Below are positions 17,267-25,721 of a DNA stretch of 59,507 nucleotides, one piece after another; position 1 is the first letter of the stretch; each line of letters opens with the position of its first letter. Made by a program: the position numbers and the translations under genes. Location: positions 1,477,462-1,536,968 of the forward strand of contig NZ_CH672427.1 in the NCBI RefSeq assembly GCF_000153205.1. Direction: 5' to 3'. Origin of the DNA: Nitrococcus mobilis Nb-231. GTDB lineage: Bacteria; Pseudomonadota; Gammaproteobacteria; Nitrococcales; Nitrococcaceae. The notes under the pieces were generated by a model. The model saw only the letters and a program-made list of their open reading frames with translations, was not told where the DNA came from and ran no database searches.

Positions 17267-17766
17267 GTCTGCGTTCGATCCGTCTCGGGTTCCCTCGACT
17301 CGCCGAGCAACCGAGATAACCGCTCTCGCTCGCCCTGCTGCAGGACGATTGACTGTTTGTCGCGGCGCGCACGCCCGACGTACTTGATCATAACGAGGCT
17401 AGCGAGTAAGAGCAGCAGTAACGGGCCAGCCCAGAGGAAATAGGTTCGTGGGACGAACGGTGGTTTGTAGAGAATGAAATCGCCATAGCGCTCGGTCATG
17501 AATTGCATGATCTGTTCGTTACTGTGACCCGCTAAAATCATCTCGTGCACTTGGCTGCGCAGATCCTTCGCCAGATCCGCATTGGAGTCCGCGATGCTCT
17601 CCCCTTGACATACCAAGCAGCGGAGCTGCTCCGTCAATGTCTGGAAACGCTGCGCTTGGCTGGTATTGTCGAAACGATAGAGCGCCGATGCCGCATCCGC
17701 AATACCGCCGATCCCCATAACAAAGGTGAATAACAACATCGTAAAAACGCTTCGTGTCATTGTCAT
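17263..17766 (-). CDS. ccmH: Cytochrome c maturation protein CcmH (CcmL)
   Basis: This 167-residue membrane-anchored thiol oxidoreductase acts on apocytochrome or CcmG during heme ligation. It has an N-terminal signal/anchor and the active motif RCLVCQGESIADSNADLA (about residue 49) with the two redox cysteines. A helical bundle, the family motif YGDFILYKPPF, and a C-terminal membrane segment with a basic tail follow. It overlaps ccmG by one base and ccmI by four. A second ATG two codons in is an alternative start. Confidence 0.93.
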   Translation of the reverse strand: MTMTRSVFTMLLFTFVMGIGGIADAASALYRFDNTSQAQRFQTLTEQLRCLVCQGESIADSNADLAKDLRSQVHEMILAGHSNEQIMQFMTERYGDFILYKPPFVPRTYFLWAGPLLLLLLASLVMIKYVGRARRDKQSIVLQQGERERLSRLLGESREPETDRTQT

Positions 17767-18305
17767 CAGCTTTCACCTTCGCGACGAAGCTCGGCAATGA
17801 GCGGCTGCAACTGTTCACGAAGACTGCGGGCAGTAATGGCACCGATATGCTTATGGCGAATGACCCCTTGCCGATCGATTACGTAGGTCTCTGGCACCCC
17901 ATATACGCCCCAGTCCATTCCGACCCGACCTTGCGCATCGAAGGCGATGGCCCGATAGGCGTTGCCATACTGCTCGAGCCAAGCAAGCGCCTTGGGACGT
18001 TCGTCCTTGTAATCGATCCCGTAAATGGGTACGCCCTGCTCGGATAAAGCCATCAAATAAGGATGCTCCTGCCGACAGGTGGTGCACCAGCTCGCCCAGA
18101 TATTAACCAGGACAACCTGGCCATTGAGGTCGGAGAGCCGCACGCTGCGTTCCGGGATTTGCAGGCTGGGGGCCTGAAAATCCGGCGCCGGTTTGCCGAC
18201 CAACGGTGAGTTGACCTGTGAGGTATTCAACGTCAAGCCGACAGCCAGCATCACCGCCACCGCCCCGAACAGGATCAAAGGCAGGAGCAGGAGATAACGT
18301 TTCAT
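17766..18305 (-). CDS. ccmG: Thiol:disulfide interchange protein CcmG/DsbE
   Basis: This 179-residue periplasmic thioredoxin-like reductant is tethered by an N-terminal membrane segment (residues 4-25). The redox motif is WASWCTTCRQEHP near residue 72, and the cis-proline region is GVPETYVID near residue 144. The central acidic GIDYKDERPKALAWL insert is typical of CcmG. It reduces apocytochrome or CcmH cysteines before heme attachment. It overlaps ccmF by 4 bp. Confidence 0.93.
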   Translation of the reverse strand: MKRYLLLLPLILFGAVAVMLAVGLTLNTSQVNSPLVGKPAPDFQAPSLQIPERSVRLSDLNGQVVLVNIWASWCTTCRQEHPYLMALSEQGVPIYGIDYKDERPKALAWLEQYGNAYRAIAFDAQGRVGMDWGVYGVPETYVIDRQGVIRHKHIGAITARSLREQLQPLIAELRREGES

Positions 18306-20290
18306 GTCCTGGCCTCTGAAAACCGCTCTTCCACGGTACTTTGCCGAGTCGCCGCCTCACGCGCGAGCAACCGACGATAGCGCGGATCCGTAATGCATAT
18401 CACGCCACCGATTGCCATCATAACCGCACCAAACCAGATCCACCGCACCAGCGGCTTGAGTCGGATCCGGAAGCTCCAAGCCTCGTTGCCCAATGGTTCG
18501 CCAAGCGCAACGAACATGTCGCGAAATATTCCGCCGTCGATGGCTGCCTCGGTCATGGGGCTGCGTTGCACTTGATAAACTCGTTTCTGCGGATGCAACA
18601 CGGTTATCGATTTGCCGTCGCGCAGCACCTCGACACGTGCTTCGGTGGCTTGATAGTTGGGACCTTGAATCGACTGCGTGCCGTCGAAACGAAACGTATA
18701 GTCACCGACCGTATAAGCATCCCCGGGCCGCATCTGCAGGTCGCGACTCGATTCAAACGTGTTGACCGCAGTAACCCCAGCGACGAAGACCGCCAAACCC
18801 AGGTGCGCCAGCGCCATGCCGACGATGCTCCGCGGCAGCCGGCGTAACGCCGTAAACGAATTGCGGCGGCCGCTCACGCGCTCGCGCAATGCCTCAAAGC
18901 TGCCTGTCGCGACCCAAACCGCCAGCGTGATGCCTAATACAGCGCCCAAACTGACCTGCCAAAGCCACCACGTGAGAACGAGCAAGGCGATTCCGGCAAT
19001 CAGCAATGGCCCGCGCAGCTTATGCATCAGATCGGGCCAACGCTCCCCTTTCCACTTCAGCAGCGGCCCGATTGCAACCAGCACCAGCAAGGGAATGCCC
19101 AGGGGCAGAAACACACTGTTGAAATAAGGTTCGCCCACCGAGACTTGCCCAAGGCCGAACGCGTCCATCGCCAACGGATAAAGCGTGCCCAGCAACACCG
19201 TAGCGGCGGCCACGGTGAGCACGGCGTTGTTCAGTAGCAGCATCGTCTCACGGGAGAGCAGCTCGAACCGGCCGATCGAGCGAACTTTCGCTGCACGCCA
19301 GGCATACAGTGCGAGCGAGCCACCCACTACGGCCACCAATAACCCGAGCACGAAAACTCCTCGGAGGGGATCGGTCGCGAACGCGTGTACCGAAGTCAAC
19401 ACCCCCGAGCGCACGAGGAAGGTCCCAAGCAGGCTCAGCGAGAAAGTCAGAATCGCCAGCAGGACAGTCCAGCGCTTGAATGCACCGCGCTTCTCCGTCA
19501 CGGCGAGCGAGTGAATCAAAGCGGTGCCGGCCAGCCAGGGCATGAAGGAGGCGTTCTCCACTGGATCCCAAAACCACCAACCGCCCCAACCAAGCTCATA
19601 ATAAGCCCAGTAACTGCCCATGGCGATGCCAATGGTCAAAAACACCCAGGCACCGGTAGTCCAGGGTCGTGACCAGCGCGCCCAGGCCGAATCCAGACGG
19701 CCACCCAGCAGGGCGGCAACGGCAAAGCTGAATGCCACACAGAAACCAACATAGCCCATATAGAGCATCGGAGGATGCATGACCAACCCTGGATCCTGCA
19801 GCAAGGGGTTGAGATCACGCCCCTGCAGTGGCGCGGGATCCAGGCGCGTGAACGGGTCGGATGTCGCCAGCAGGAACAACAAAAACCCGCAGCTCACCAC
19901 CCCCATCACCCCGAGCACCCGGCTGCGGAACGCCACGGGTAACTCCCGGCTGAACACCGTGACCGTCACGCTCCACACTGCCAAAATCAACACCCAGAGC
20001 AGCAACGACCCCTCATGCGCCCCCCATACGGCTGCGAACCGATAATACCAAGGCAAGGCCGTGTTGGAATTCGCTGCAACATAGGCGACCGAGAAGTCGT
20101 TAGTCAGGAAAGCGTATGCCAGCGCGGCAAAACCGCAAACGATGAAGACGAACTGGCCGCGTGCGGCCGGTACGGCCACAGCCATCAGTTCGACACGCCC
20201 GCGCAGCGCGCCATAGATGGGAAAGATGGCTTGTGCAAAGGCTAGAGAGAGGGCGAGCAGCAACGCGAACTGGCCAAGCTCCGGAATCAC
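18302..20290 (-). CDS. ccmF: Heme lyase subunit CcmF
   Basis: This 662-residue polytopic protein (about 14-15 helices) receives heme from CcmE and ligates it to apocytochrome c with CcmH/CcmI. The WWD heme-handling motif reads [21 protein letters not shown] near residue 235, preceded by [11 protein letters not shown]. Conserved periplasmic histidines are present in HPPML and [11 protein letters not shown] surroundings. A large periplasmic loop before the last helix contains the beta-rich segment [17 protein letters not shown]. Length matches CcmF. It is embedded in the operon with 4-bp overlaps on both sides. Confidence 0.95.
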   Translation of the reverse strand: MIPELGQFALLLALSLAFAQAIFPIYGALRGRVELMAVAVPAARGQFVFIVCGFAALAYAFLTNDFSVAYVAANSNTALPWYYRFAAVWGAHEGSLLLWVLILAVWSVTVTVFSRELPVAFRSRVLGVMGVVSCGFLLFLLATSDPFTRLDPAPLQGRDLNPLLQDPGLVMHPPMLYMGYVGFCVAFSFAVAALLGGRLDSAWARWSRPWTTGAWVFLTIGIAMGSYWAYYELGWGGWWFWDPVENASFMPWLAGTALIHSLAVTEKRGAFKRWTVLLAILTFSLSLLGTFLVRSGVLTSVHAFATDPLRGVFVLGLLVAVVGGSLALYAWRAAKVRSIGRFELLSRETMLLLNNAVLTVAAATVLLGTLYPLAMDAFGLGQVSVGEPYFNSVFLPLGIPLLVLVAIGPLLKWKGERWPDLMHKLRGPLLIAGIALLVLTWWLWQVSLGAVLGITLAVWVATGSFEALRERVSGRRNSFTALRRLPRSIVGMALAHLGLAVFVAGVTAVNTFESSRDLQMRPGDAYTVGDYTFRFDGTQSIQGPNYQATEARVEVLRDGKSITVLHPQKRVYQVQRSPMTEAAIDGGIFRDMFVALGEPLGNEAWSFRIRLKPLVRWIWFGAVMMAIGGVICITDPRYRRLLAREAATRQSTVEERFSEART

Positions 20291-20751
20291 GGCTTACCTC
20301 CACTGACCTCGCGGCTCGGACCGGCGCTGTTGTCGGAGACTTGCAAGGCCTTCTTGACCTCGGGCGGCATGTATTCCTCGTCGTGTTTGGCAAGCACCTG
20401 GTCAGCGCGAAACACGCCATCCGCACCGAGCTGGCCATGCGTAACCACGCCTTGGCCTTCCCTGAACAAATCCGGCAACACCCCGGTATAAGTCACCGGA
20501 ATGGATCGATTGCCGTCGGTCACCTGGAAGCGGACATCCAAGCTGCCGGGCACGCGCTCGACACTGTGGGTAGCGACCAACCCGCCGAGGCGAAACGGAT
20601 AATCGGGCGGCGCCTCACCTGCAGCCACTTGGGAGGGTGAAAAAAAGTAAAGGAGATTCTGTTGAAATGCGGTCAATGCAAGCATCGCCGCAGCGGCAAC
20701 CCCAACCATCAACAGGCCAATCAGTACCAATCGCTTGCGCCGACGCGTCAT
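20287..20751 (-). CDS. ccmE: Heme chaperone CcmE
   Basis: This 154-residue periplasmic OB-fold protein is anchored by an N-terminal helix (residues 7-27). It carries heme covalently on the histidine of [12 protein letters not shown], near residue 128, the His-x-x-x-Tyr signature of the His-type family. The core motif [13 protein letters not shown] and the V[13 protein letters not shown] segment are conserved. The polar C-terminal tail varies between species. It overlaps ccmD and ccmF by 4 bp each. Confidence 0.94.
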   Translation of the reverse strand: MTRRRKRLVLIGLLMVGVAAAAMLALTAFQQNLLYFFSPSQVAAGEAPPDYPFRLGGLVATHSVERVPGSLDVRFQVTDGNRSIPVTYTGVLPDLFREGQGVVTHGQLGADGVFRADQVLAKHDEEYMPPEVKKALQVSDNSAGPSREVSGGKP

Positions 20752-20903
20752 CTCTGCCCTCCACGCTCGATCTCACGCCGCAGGGCCCGGAATCGAAACA
20801 CCGGCCATAGCGCATTTGCAATTAGCACCACCGCGGCAACCCCATAAGCCGACCAGACATAGATGCCATATCCACCCATGTGTAAAAATTCATGCCAGCT
20901 CAT
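20748..20903 (-). CDS. ccmD: Heme exporter protein CcmD
   Basis: This 51-residue single-pass protein was found by its position between ccmC and ccmE. The N-terminus [15 protein letters not shown] is the CcmD signature. It is followed by a membrane helix ([17 protein letters not shown]) and a basic tail [10 protein letters not shown]. CcmD stabilises holo-CcmE in the CcmABCD complex. It overlaps the end of ccmC by 14 bp and the start of ccmE by 4 bp. Confidence 0.92.
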   Translation of the reverse strand: MSWHEFLHMGGYGIYVWSAYGVAAVVLIANALWPVFRFRALRREIERGGQR

Positions 20904-21648
20904 CGCCAACCCCTCGGCCAGGTAGTAAATCGTTCACCCACCGACTGCTGCGCTCTCTAGCAATGAGCTCACAACGCGCTTTTTGTAACAAAGCAGCCAA
21001 TAAATACAAATGCAGCGCAACGACCATGGTCAGCAGCGGCAGCAGCATGCTGAGCGCGATCGAGGGTGAGCCGAGTTTGGATACGGTGGGCCCTTGATGA
21101 AGGGTATTCCACCACTCCACGGAGAAGTGAATAATCGGGACATTGACTACCCCGACGATCGCCAACAACCCGGCCGCCCGTGCCGCCCGGCGGGGATCGT
21201 CGAATGCAGAGGCGAGTGCAATGAATCCCAGGTAAAGAAACAACAGGATAAGCTCAGAGGTCAAGCGCGCATCCCACACCCACCAAGTGCCCCACATAGG
21301 CTTGCCCCAAAGCGAACCACTGACCAAGGCGATGAATGTAAAGCTTGCCCCGAGCGGGGCAATCGAACGCGCCAGCACCTCGGCCACCTTGACCCGCCAG
21401 ATCAGTGCCGCCGCGGAAAAGCTCGCCATGAGGACATAACTTAGCAAGGACAACCAAGCACTCGGCACATGGATGAACATGATCCGATAACTATCGCCCT
21501 GCTGATAATCCGGTGGCGCCACGACAAGGCCCCAATACAACCCAACCCCCAGGCATACGAGACACGCCGTCCACAGCCAAGGCAACAGTCGTCCTGTAAA
21601 TCGATAGAAATAGGGTGGCGATCCCAATCGATGCAACCAAATCCACAT
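20890..21648 (-). CDS. ccmC: Heme exporter protein CcmC
   Basis: This 252-residue protein has six membrane helices and loads heme onto CcmE. The WWD domain is WGTWWVWDARLTSELILLF near residue 130. The two conserved heme-ligand histidines lie in IMFIHVPSAW (about residue 60) and VPIIHFSVEWWNTLHQG (about residue 185). It is the first ccm gene on the minus strand and lies 21 bp after a DsbA-like gene, so the transcript probably starts upstream of that gene. Confidence 0.94.
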   Translation of the reverse strand: MWIWLHRLGSPPYFYRFTGRLLPWLWTACLVCLGVGLYWGLVVAPPDYQQGDSYRIMFIHVPSAWLSLLSYVLMASFSAAALIWRVKVAEVLARSIAPLGASFTFIALVSGSLWGKPMWGTWWVWDARLTSELILLFLYLGFIALASAFDDPRRAARAAGLLAIVGVVNVPIIHFSVEWWNTLHQGPTVSKLGSPSIALSMLLPLLTMVVALHLYLLAALLQKARCELIARERSSRWVNDLLPGRGVGDELA

Positions 21649-21669
21649 GTGGACTCCCTCATCCTCTGC

Positions 21670-22524
21670 CTACTGCTTGGATCGGTTCCTCGGCGGCCCG
21701 CCGGCCGATGAACGCGCAAGCAGTTGATCGATAACCCGTGTAAACTGCTCATAGGGCCGTGCGCCTACCATCGCAATGGTGGCACCGGAGCTGTTGTCAT
21801 ACACGAAATTCGCCGGTGTACCCGTAATGCCGGCCTGCTCGCCCCCATCAACATCGGCGCGTACGGCCGCGCGTGTTCGCTCGCTATCGAGACAGCGTTT
21901 GAATTGTCCTCGAACCAACCCGAGTTCGGCGGCTAGCGAAGCCAACTCACCGGCCGAAAAAGCCCCCTCAGTAGAGCGCTCACGCTGAAAAATTCGATCG
22001 CTAAAGGCCCAAAACGCCGCATTACCGCCCAATTCAGCCGCACACTCAGCCCCGGCGGCCGCCCTTTCCGCACCCGGATTGTGGCTGCTGAGCGGGAAAT
22101 GGCGATACACCCAGTTCACCTTGCCTTGGTAATGCTCGACGATGCGGTGCGCCGTGGCATGAAACCGCTTGCAATACGGACACGCGTAATCTGAATACTC
22201 TATAAGAGTAATTGGTGCGGAACGATCCCCGAGCACGTGGTCATCGGGCTGTATCGGTTTGACCTCTTGCCGTGCCTGCTGCTTGGCGATAAAGGCGAGG
22301 ATACCTTGATCGATCCGCGCATCAAGCTGATCATCGGTCAGTCCGGCCTCTTGCAACCGTTGCTCGATACGCTGACCGATGTAATGGTCGAGTTTTCGCT
22401 CACTCCACTTACCAATCGGTGCTGAGCTCGATTCCCCCAGCGCCATTGCTGAGAGGCCGACGCCCACGGCCATGCCACCGATAACGAGCGATGCGGCTTG
22501 CCATAAGCGCTTTGTTCTAGACAT
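21670..22524 (-). CDS. DsbA-family thioredoxin-like protein, first gene of the ccm operon
   Basis: This 284-residue protein has an N-terminal signal/anchor (residues 5-28) and a helical linker (about 35-90). A DsbA-like domain with the redox motif YSDYACPYCKRFH lies near residue 115, and the cis-proline region is GITGTPANFVYD near residue 235. The layout resembles Com1/BdbD-type periplasmic oxidoreductases or isomerases. The frame is open 40 codons further upstream, but the signal peptide and GGGGTG ribosome site favour this start. Co-transcription with ccmC suggests a role in the thiol state of apocytochromes, which is an inference. Confidence 0.88.
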   Translation of the reverse strand: MSRTKRLWQAASLVIGGMAVGVGLSAMALGESSSAPIGKWSERKLDHYIGQRIEQRLQEAGLTDDQLDARIDQGILAFIAKQQARQEVKPIQPDDHVLGDRSAPITLIEYSDYACPYCKRFHATAHRIVEHYQGKVNWVYRHFPLSSHNPGAERAAAGAECAAELGGNAAFWAFSDRIFQRERSTEGAFSAGELASLAAELGLVRGQFKRCLDSERTRAAVRADVDGGEQAGITGTPANFVYDNSSGATIAMVGARPYEQFTRVIDQLLARSSAGGPPRNRSKQ

Positions 22525-23159
22525 GCGAGCACCCCGATCGATGCGGGCCTGCGGCGCCCACCGCTTCGCACCCGCCACTGCGTCGCCCCGTTGGATCGGA
22601 GCAGCACCTGCCAAGTGCGGATAGTATCGCCCTACCACCAGCACGCACGGAGAGCGGCTCTACATCAAGAGCCGGCCATGGGTAAAAACATCGCACGTAC
22701 CCTCGTCGCAGCCATTAATCGGCTAAACGAGGCAGAGATTGGATCTTCAGCGCAGCACGGGTTGCTCGGTCGAGCGCCGAAAACCCAGACACCCAGTTGA
22801 GCCGCCCGCCTCACGCGAGGGTCAACCAATGCCTCGCCACGAATTCGGCATTCCATTGCTAAGGCGGTCGTTATCTTAGCATGACTGGCCCGGCAATTGG
22901 GCAACGCTCGGCGCTGAATCCGCCGTGGCGCGTACTCGCCTCCCGCCTAAGCGGTTTACAGACGGATTTAGAGCAGCCAAACAGACCCCTGCGGGGAACC
23001 ACAATCAACGAATCTCCGCACGCGCTCGTCATTGCAATCATCGCCGCCATCCCCTCAAGTGAATGCCGATCCCGTCGACAAGCTCTATATAAGTGCAACC
23101 CATCAACTGCGGACTCCGCCCATGACAGGAATGGCTACAATCGTTGATGCATCCACGGC
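22525..23159. other. Intergenic stretch, no gene seen
   Basis: About 630 bp with only short, unrecognised frames on both strands. It carries the upstream region of the dsbA-ccm operon at its left end and leads into the decayed sensor gene on the right. Confidence 0.4.
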
Positions 23160-23893
23160 GATGCATCAACGGCCTACCTCGGCTTGCTGAAGGGCATCGC
23201 CGCCGCTGTCAACGAGGCGGCAACACCGCAAAACGCCCTCCAGACCGCGCTACAGAGCGTTCGCCGCACCACCCTCTGGCCCCTCGGGACCCCTCGGGCA
23301 TGGCTTGCTGCGCATCACGACCGGAGAACTCGAGTCCGCCAGGACATGGCATGTATAGTCGATAGGAAGCGACTAGGCGAAGGCTTCAGCGACTTCCGCG
23401 CCGCCAACGAGGCCTGCCGTTAGGGCCCAATGACGGATTGCCCAGCCGGGTGCTCTCCAGCGGCTCGCCCGCCTAGGTCACGGATACCGCCAAGGACGAC
23501 AATTACCCGCGACAATCCCTGGCGCGCAACGCCAATCTCGTTAGCAGCTTCGCTTTCCCGGTTCGCGTCGGAACCGAGGTAGTGGCGGTTATGGAATTCT
23601 ACGCTTTCATTTCCCAACCGCCCTCCGGTGAACTCCTCGATGTGATGCCGCGCGTCGGCGTGCAGCTCGGCCGTGTGTTTGAGCGACAGACCGCCGGCTA
23701 GGCGCTCGCGGCGCGGGAGCAGCGCAGCCGGCAAATTCTCGACAGTGCAGCGGATGCGTTCATCGGAATGGATACCGCAAGCCGAATCACGGCCTGGAAC
23801 CGAGCCGCCGAGGAGATGTTCGGCTGGTCACGCCACGAGGTGCTCGGGCGATCTCTTACCGAGGCCATCGTGCCGGCGCCAGCGCTAGTGTAA
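23160..23893 (+). pseudogene. GAF-PAS sensor protein, decayed
   Basis: Three pieces of one gene are readable. The first, LLKGIAAAVNEAATPQNALQ, begins a GAF domain of the bacterial histidine kinase/diguanylate cyclase type. The second, in another frame, reads GLPSRVLSSGSPA, stop, VTD. The third continues FAFPVRVGTEVVAVMEFY ... VGVQLGRVFER, then a stop, then a PAS domain start with ILDSAADAFIGMD and NRAAEEMFGWSRHEVLG. The TAG at 23474 replaces an expected tryptophan; a second TAG is at 23699; at least one frameshift lies near 23415. The output domain is absent. It is not functional. Confidence 0.85.
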
Positions 23894-23920
23894 CGGCCAA
23901 CTCACACCCGGCGTAATCAC

Positions 23921-25615
23921 TCAGCGCAGATCCACCACCACCGGATCGTGATCCGAGGAGCGGTAAAATGTTGGTTTGGCCCGGGGATTCGTGTAGCCGA
24001 GATAGCGCGGCTCATCCGCATTGATGTGCCAGATCGCCACCTGCCCCACTGCATCGGCAAGTGCTACGGTGGCCAACGCATGGTCGAGATAGCCCGCGTA
24101 GCCGTGATAGACATATGTGTAACGATCGGCGGGCGCCACGCGCTCAGCGATCAGATCCCTAAGCCCGGCGCTCAGCAGCGTTTGCACCGCCGCCTCGCCA
24201 GGATAGCTATTCAGGTCTCCCATGAGCAGAAACCGCGGTTGATCGACTGCGGCCTGCAAGCGCTTCAACCACTGAGACAATGCCGCGGCCTGGCGCCGGC
24301 GCAACCTTCCCCAGCACCCTCTGCCTTGGTCCGAATCGCCGCGTGCGCGGCAGCCGCCCTTAGATTTGAGGTGCGCCGCCACGACCCCGACCGTAGCGGG
24401 CTCGCCATCAAGGCGCCGAAAATCCGCCGCTATCGGCGGTCGTGTGAACACCGAATCCTCATTAATCCATACCGAGCGCGGTACCAGGCGCTGTTCACGG
24501 TACAACAACACCGTGCGGATGGCACCACTACCGTAGTCCGCGCCCGCCGCTGCAGCCAAATACCGCGCCTCGCTCGGGCTGGCCGTATTGATCGCACGCA
24601 CGAGCGCGGCAACCGCCCGGTGACGGTTCTCTACCTCGTGCAAGGCGAGCACATCGGCATCCAATGCGACGATTGCCTCGACCAGCTTGCGTTGCTGGCG
24701 TCGAAAGGCAGCCGCGCTCTCGGCACCGCGTCCACCCCGATTGATGAAGTAATTCTCCATATTGAAGCTGGCGAGGCGCAGCGCACCGGCACGCCGGGCC
24801 GGCCGTGCCGGACGAGGGTTCGTGTCGCGGAATCGGGGCTCGATGCTCGGTTGAATGCGCCAGCGCCCAAAAGCCTTGGTCAAAACACCGGTGAGATTGA
24901 TAAGCGCACTCCCCAACCGCCGGGTGCCTGTGCCGTTCAAATACGGGATGGGCCGGGGGACGGCATGATAACTGCCATCGTCAAGCAAAATCCCAGCCGA
25001 CCGGCCGGCAACCGCGCCGGTCCCATTCTCCGGCTGAAACAAACGCCCATCTACGGACAGCCCAAGCGTTCCATAGTGGGCGAGCTGGTAGTTGGATGTA
25101 ACGGTCAGCCTGGCTGGCACCCGCACCAGCACGTCTTCCAAGCGTTGCAACTGCACCGACTTGGCAGGCAGTGACAATGGCCAGGCCCGCAATGCGCGAT
25201 CCGGTCCGCAAACCAGAGTGCGGGTAACCCGTTCGAGCTGGATGCGGCCCCGGTAACGCCCCGTCCGCGCGCTGAGTACAACCCGCTCGCCCACCGCTGG
25301 GTTGGCGCTGCCACCCCGCTGCGGTTGATAGACAAAGATTCCCTCTGGGGGACGGCCACCCATGCCGCCCTGCTGGAGAAAAAAACCGCCGAGCGCCCGC
25401 GGCGCCATGAAAACGGCGGTGACCGTGCCCACCACAGTGACTTGACGACCTGAGGCTAGCGGTGCCATTCCCACTCCCTTGATGGCTTGCAGGGTAATAC
25501 CGGAACCCGCTTGACAATCGGCCCGGGCGAACCCACCGGCGCCGAGGCTTACCAGCAGGATCGCCAGGCACCCGGCTAAACGCCGCAACACGCATATAAG
25601 TAAAGACACCCTCAC
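23921..25615 (-). CDS. ExeM/NucH-family extracellular endonuclease
   Basis: This 564-residue secreted protein has a signal peptide (hydrophobic core residues 12-28, FARADC). An OB-fold-like N-terminal domain follows (VTVVGTVTAVF ... LGGFFLQQ). From about residue 285 there is an endonuclease/exonuclease/phosphatase domain: LRLASFNMENYF, DADVLALHEVEN, VVAAHLKSKGGCR, LLMGDLNSYPGE and the final SSDHDPVVVDLR. The Asn, Glu, Asp-x-Asn and Ser-Asp-His catalytic residues are all present. Relatives degrade extracellular DNA, for phosphate or biofilm remodelling. It stands alone. A frame of more than 400 codons on the opposite strand is a shadow. Confidence 0.9.
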   Translation of the reverse strand: MRVSLLICVLRRLAGCLAILLVSLGAGGFARADCQAGSGITLQAIKGVGMAPLASGRQVTVVGTVTAVFMAPRALGGFFLQQGGMGGRPPEGIFVYQPQRGGSANPAVGERVVLSARTGRYRGRIQLERVTRTLVCGPDRALRAWPLSLPAKSVQLQRLEDVLVRVPARLTVTSNYQLAHYGTLGLSVDGRLFQPENGTGAVAGRSAGILLDDGSYHAVPRPIPYLNGTGTRRLGSALINLTGVLTKAFGRWRIQPSIEPRFRDTNPRPARPARRAGALRLASFNMENYFINRGGRGAESAAAFRRQQRKLVEAIVALDADVLALHEVENRHRAVAALVRAINTASPSEARYLAAAAGADYGSGAIRTVLLYREQRLVPRSVWINEDSVFTRPPIAADFRRLDGEPATVGVVAAHLKSKGGCRARGDSDQGRGCWGRLRRRQAAALSQWLKRLQAAVDQPRFLLMGDLNSYPGEAAVQTLLSAGLRDLIAERVAPADRYTYVYHGYAGYLDHALATVALADAVGQVAIWHINADEPRYLGYTNPRAKPTFYRSSDHDPVVVDLR

Positions 25616-25721
25616 CTCATGCAGCGCCTCGCACTACAATTGCTATGCAAAGCAGTTCCGCTTACGCCTGGAATACTTCGGTCAGATTAACAACACGGCC
25701 GGTGCTCTTTGGTGCGCGTCA

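Noticed and set aside
23948-25174. A frame of 408 codons on the plus strand opposite the ExeM/NucH nuclease
   Set aside because: It is antisense to a well-supported gene with all catalytic motifs, has no recognisable domain and is what high-GC DNA produces by chance.
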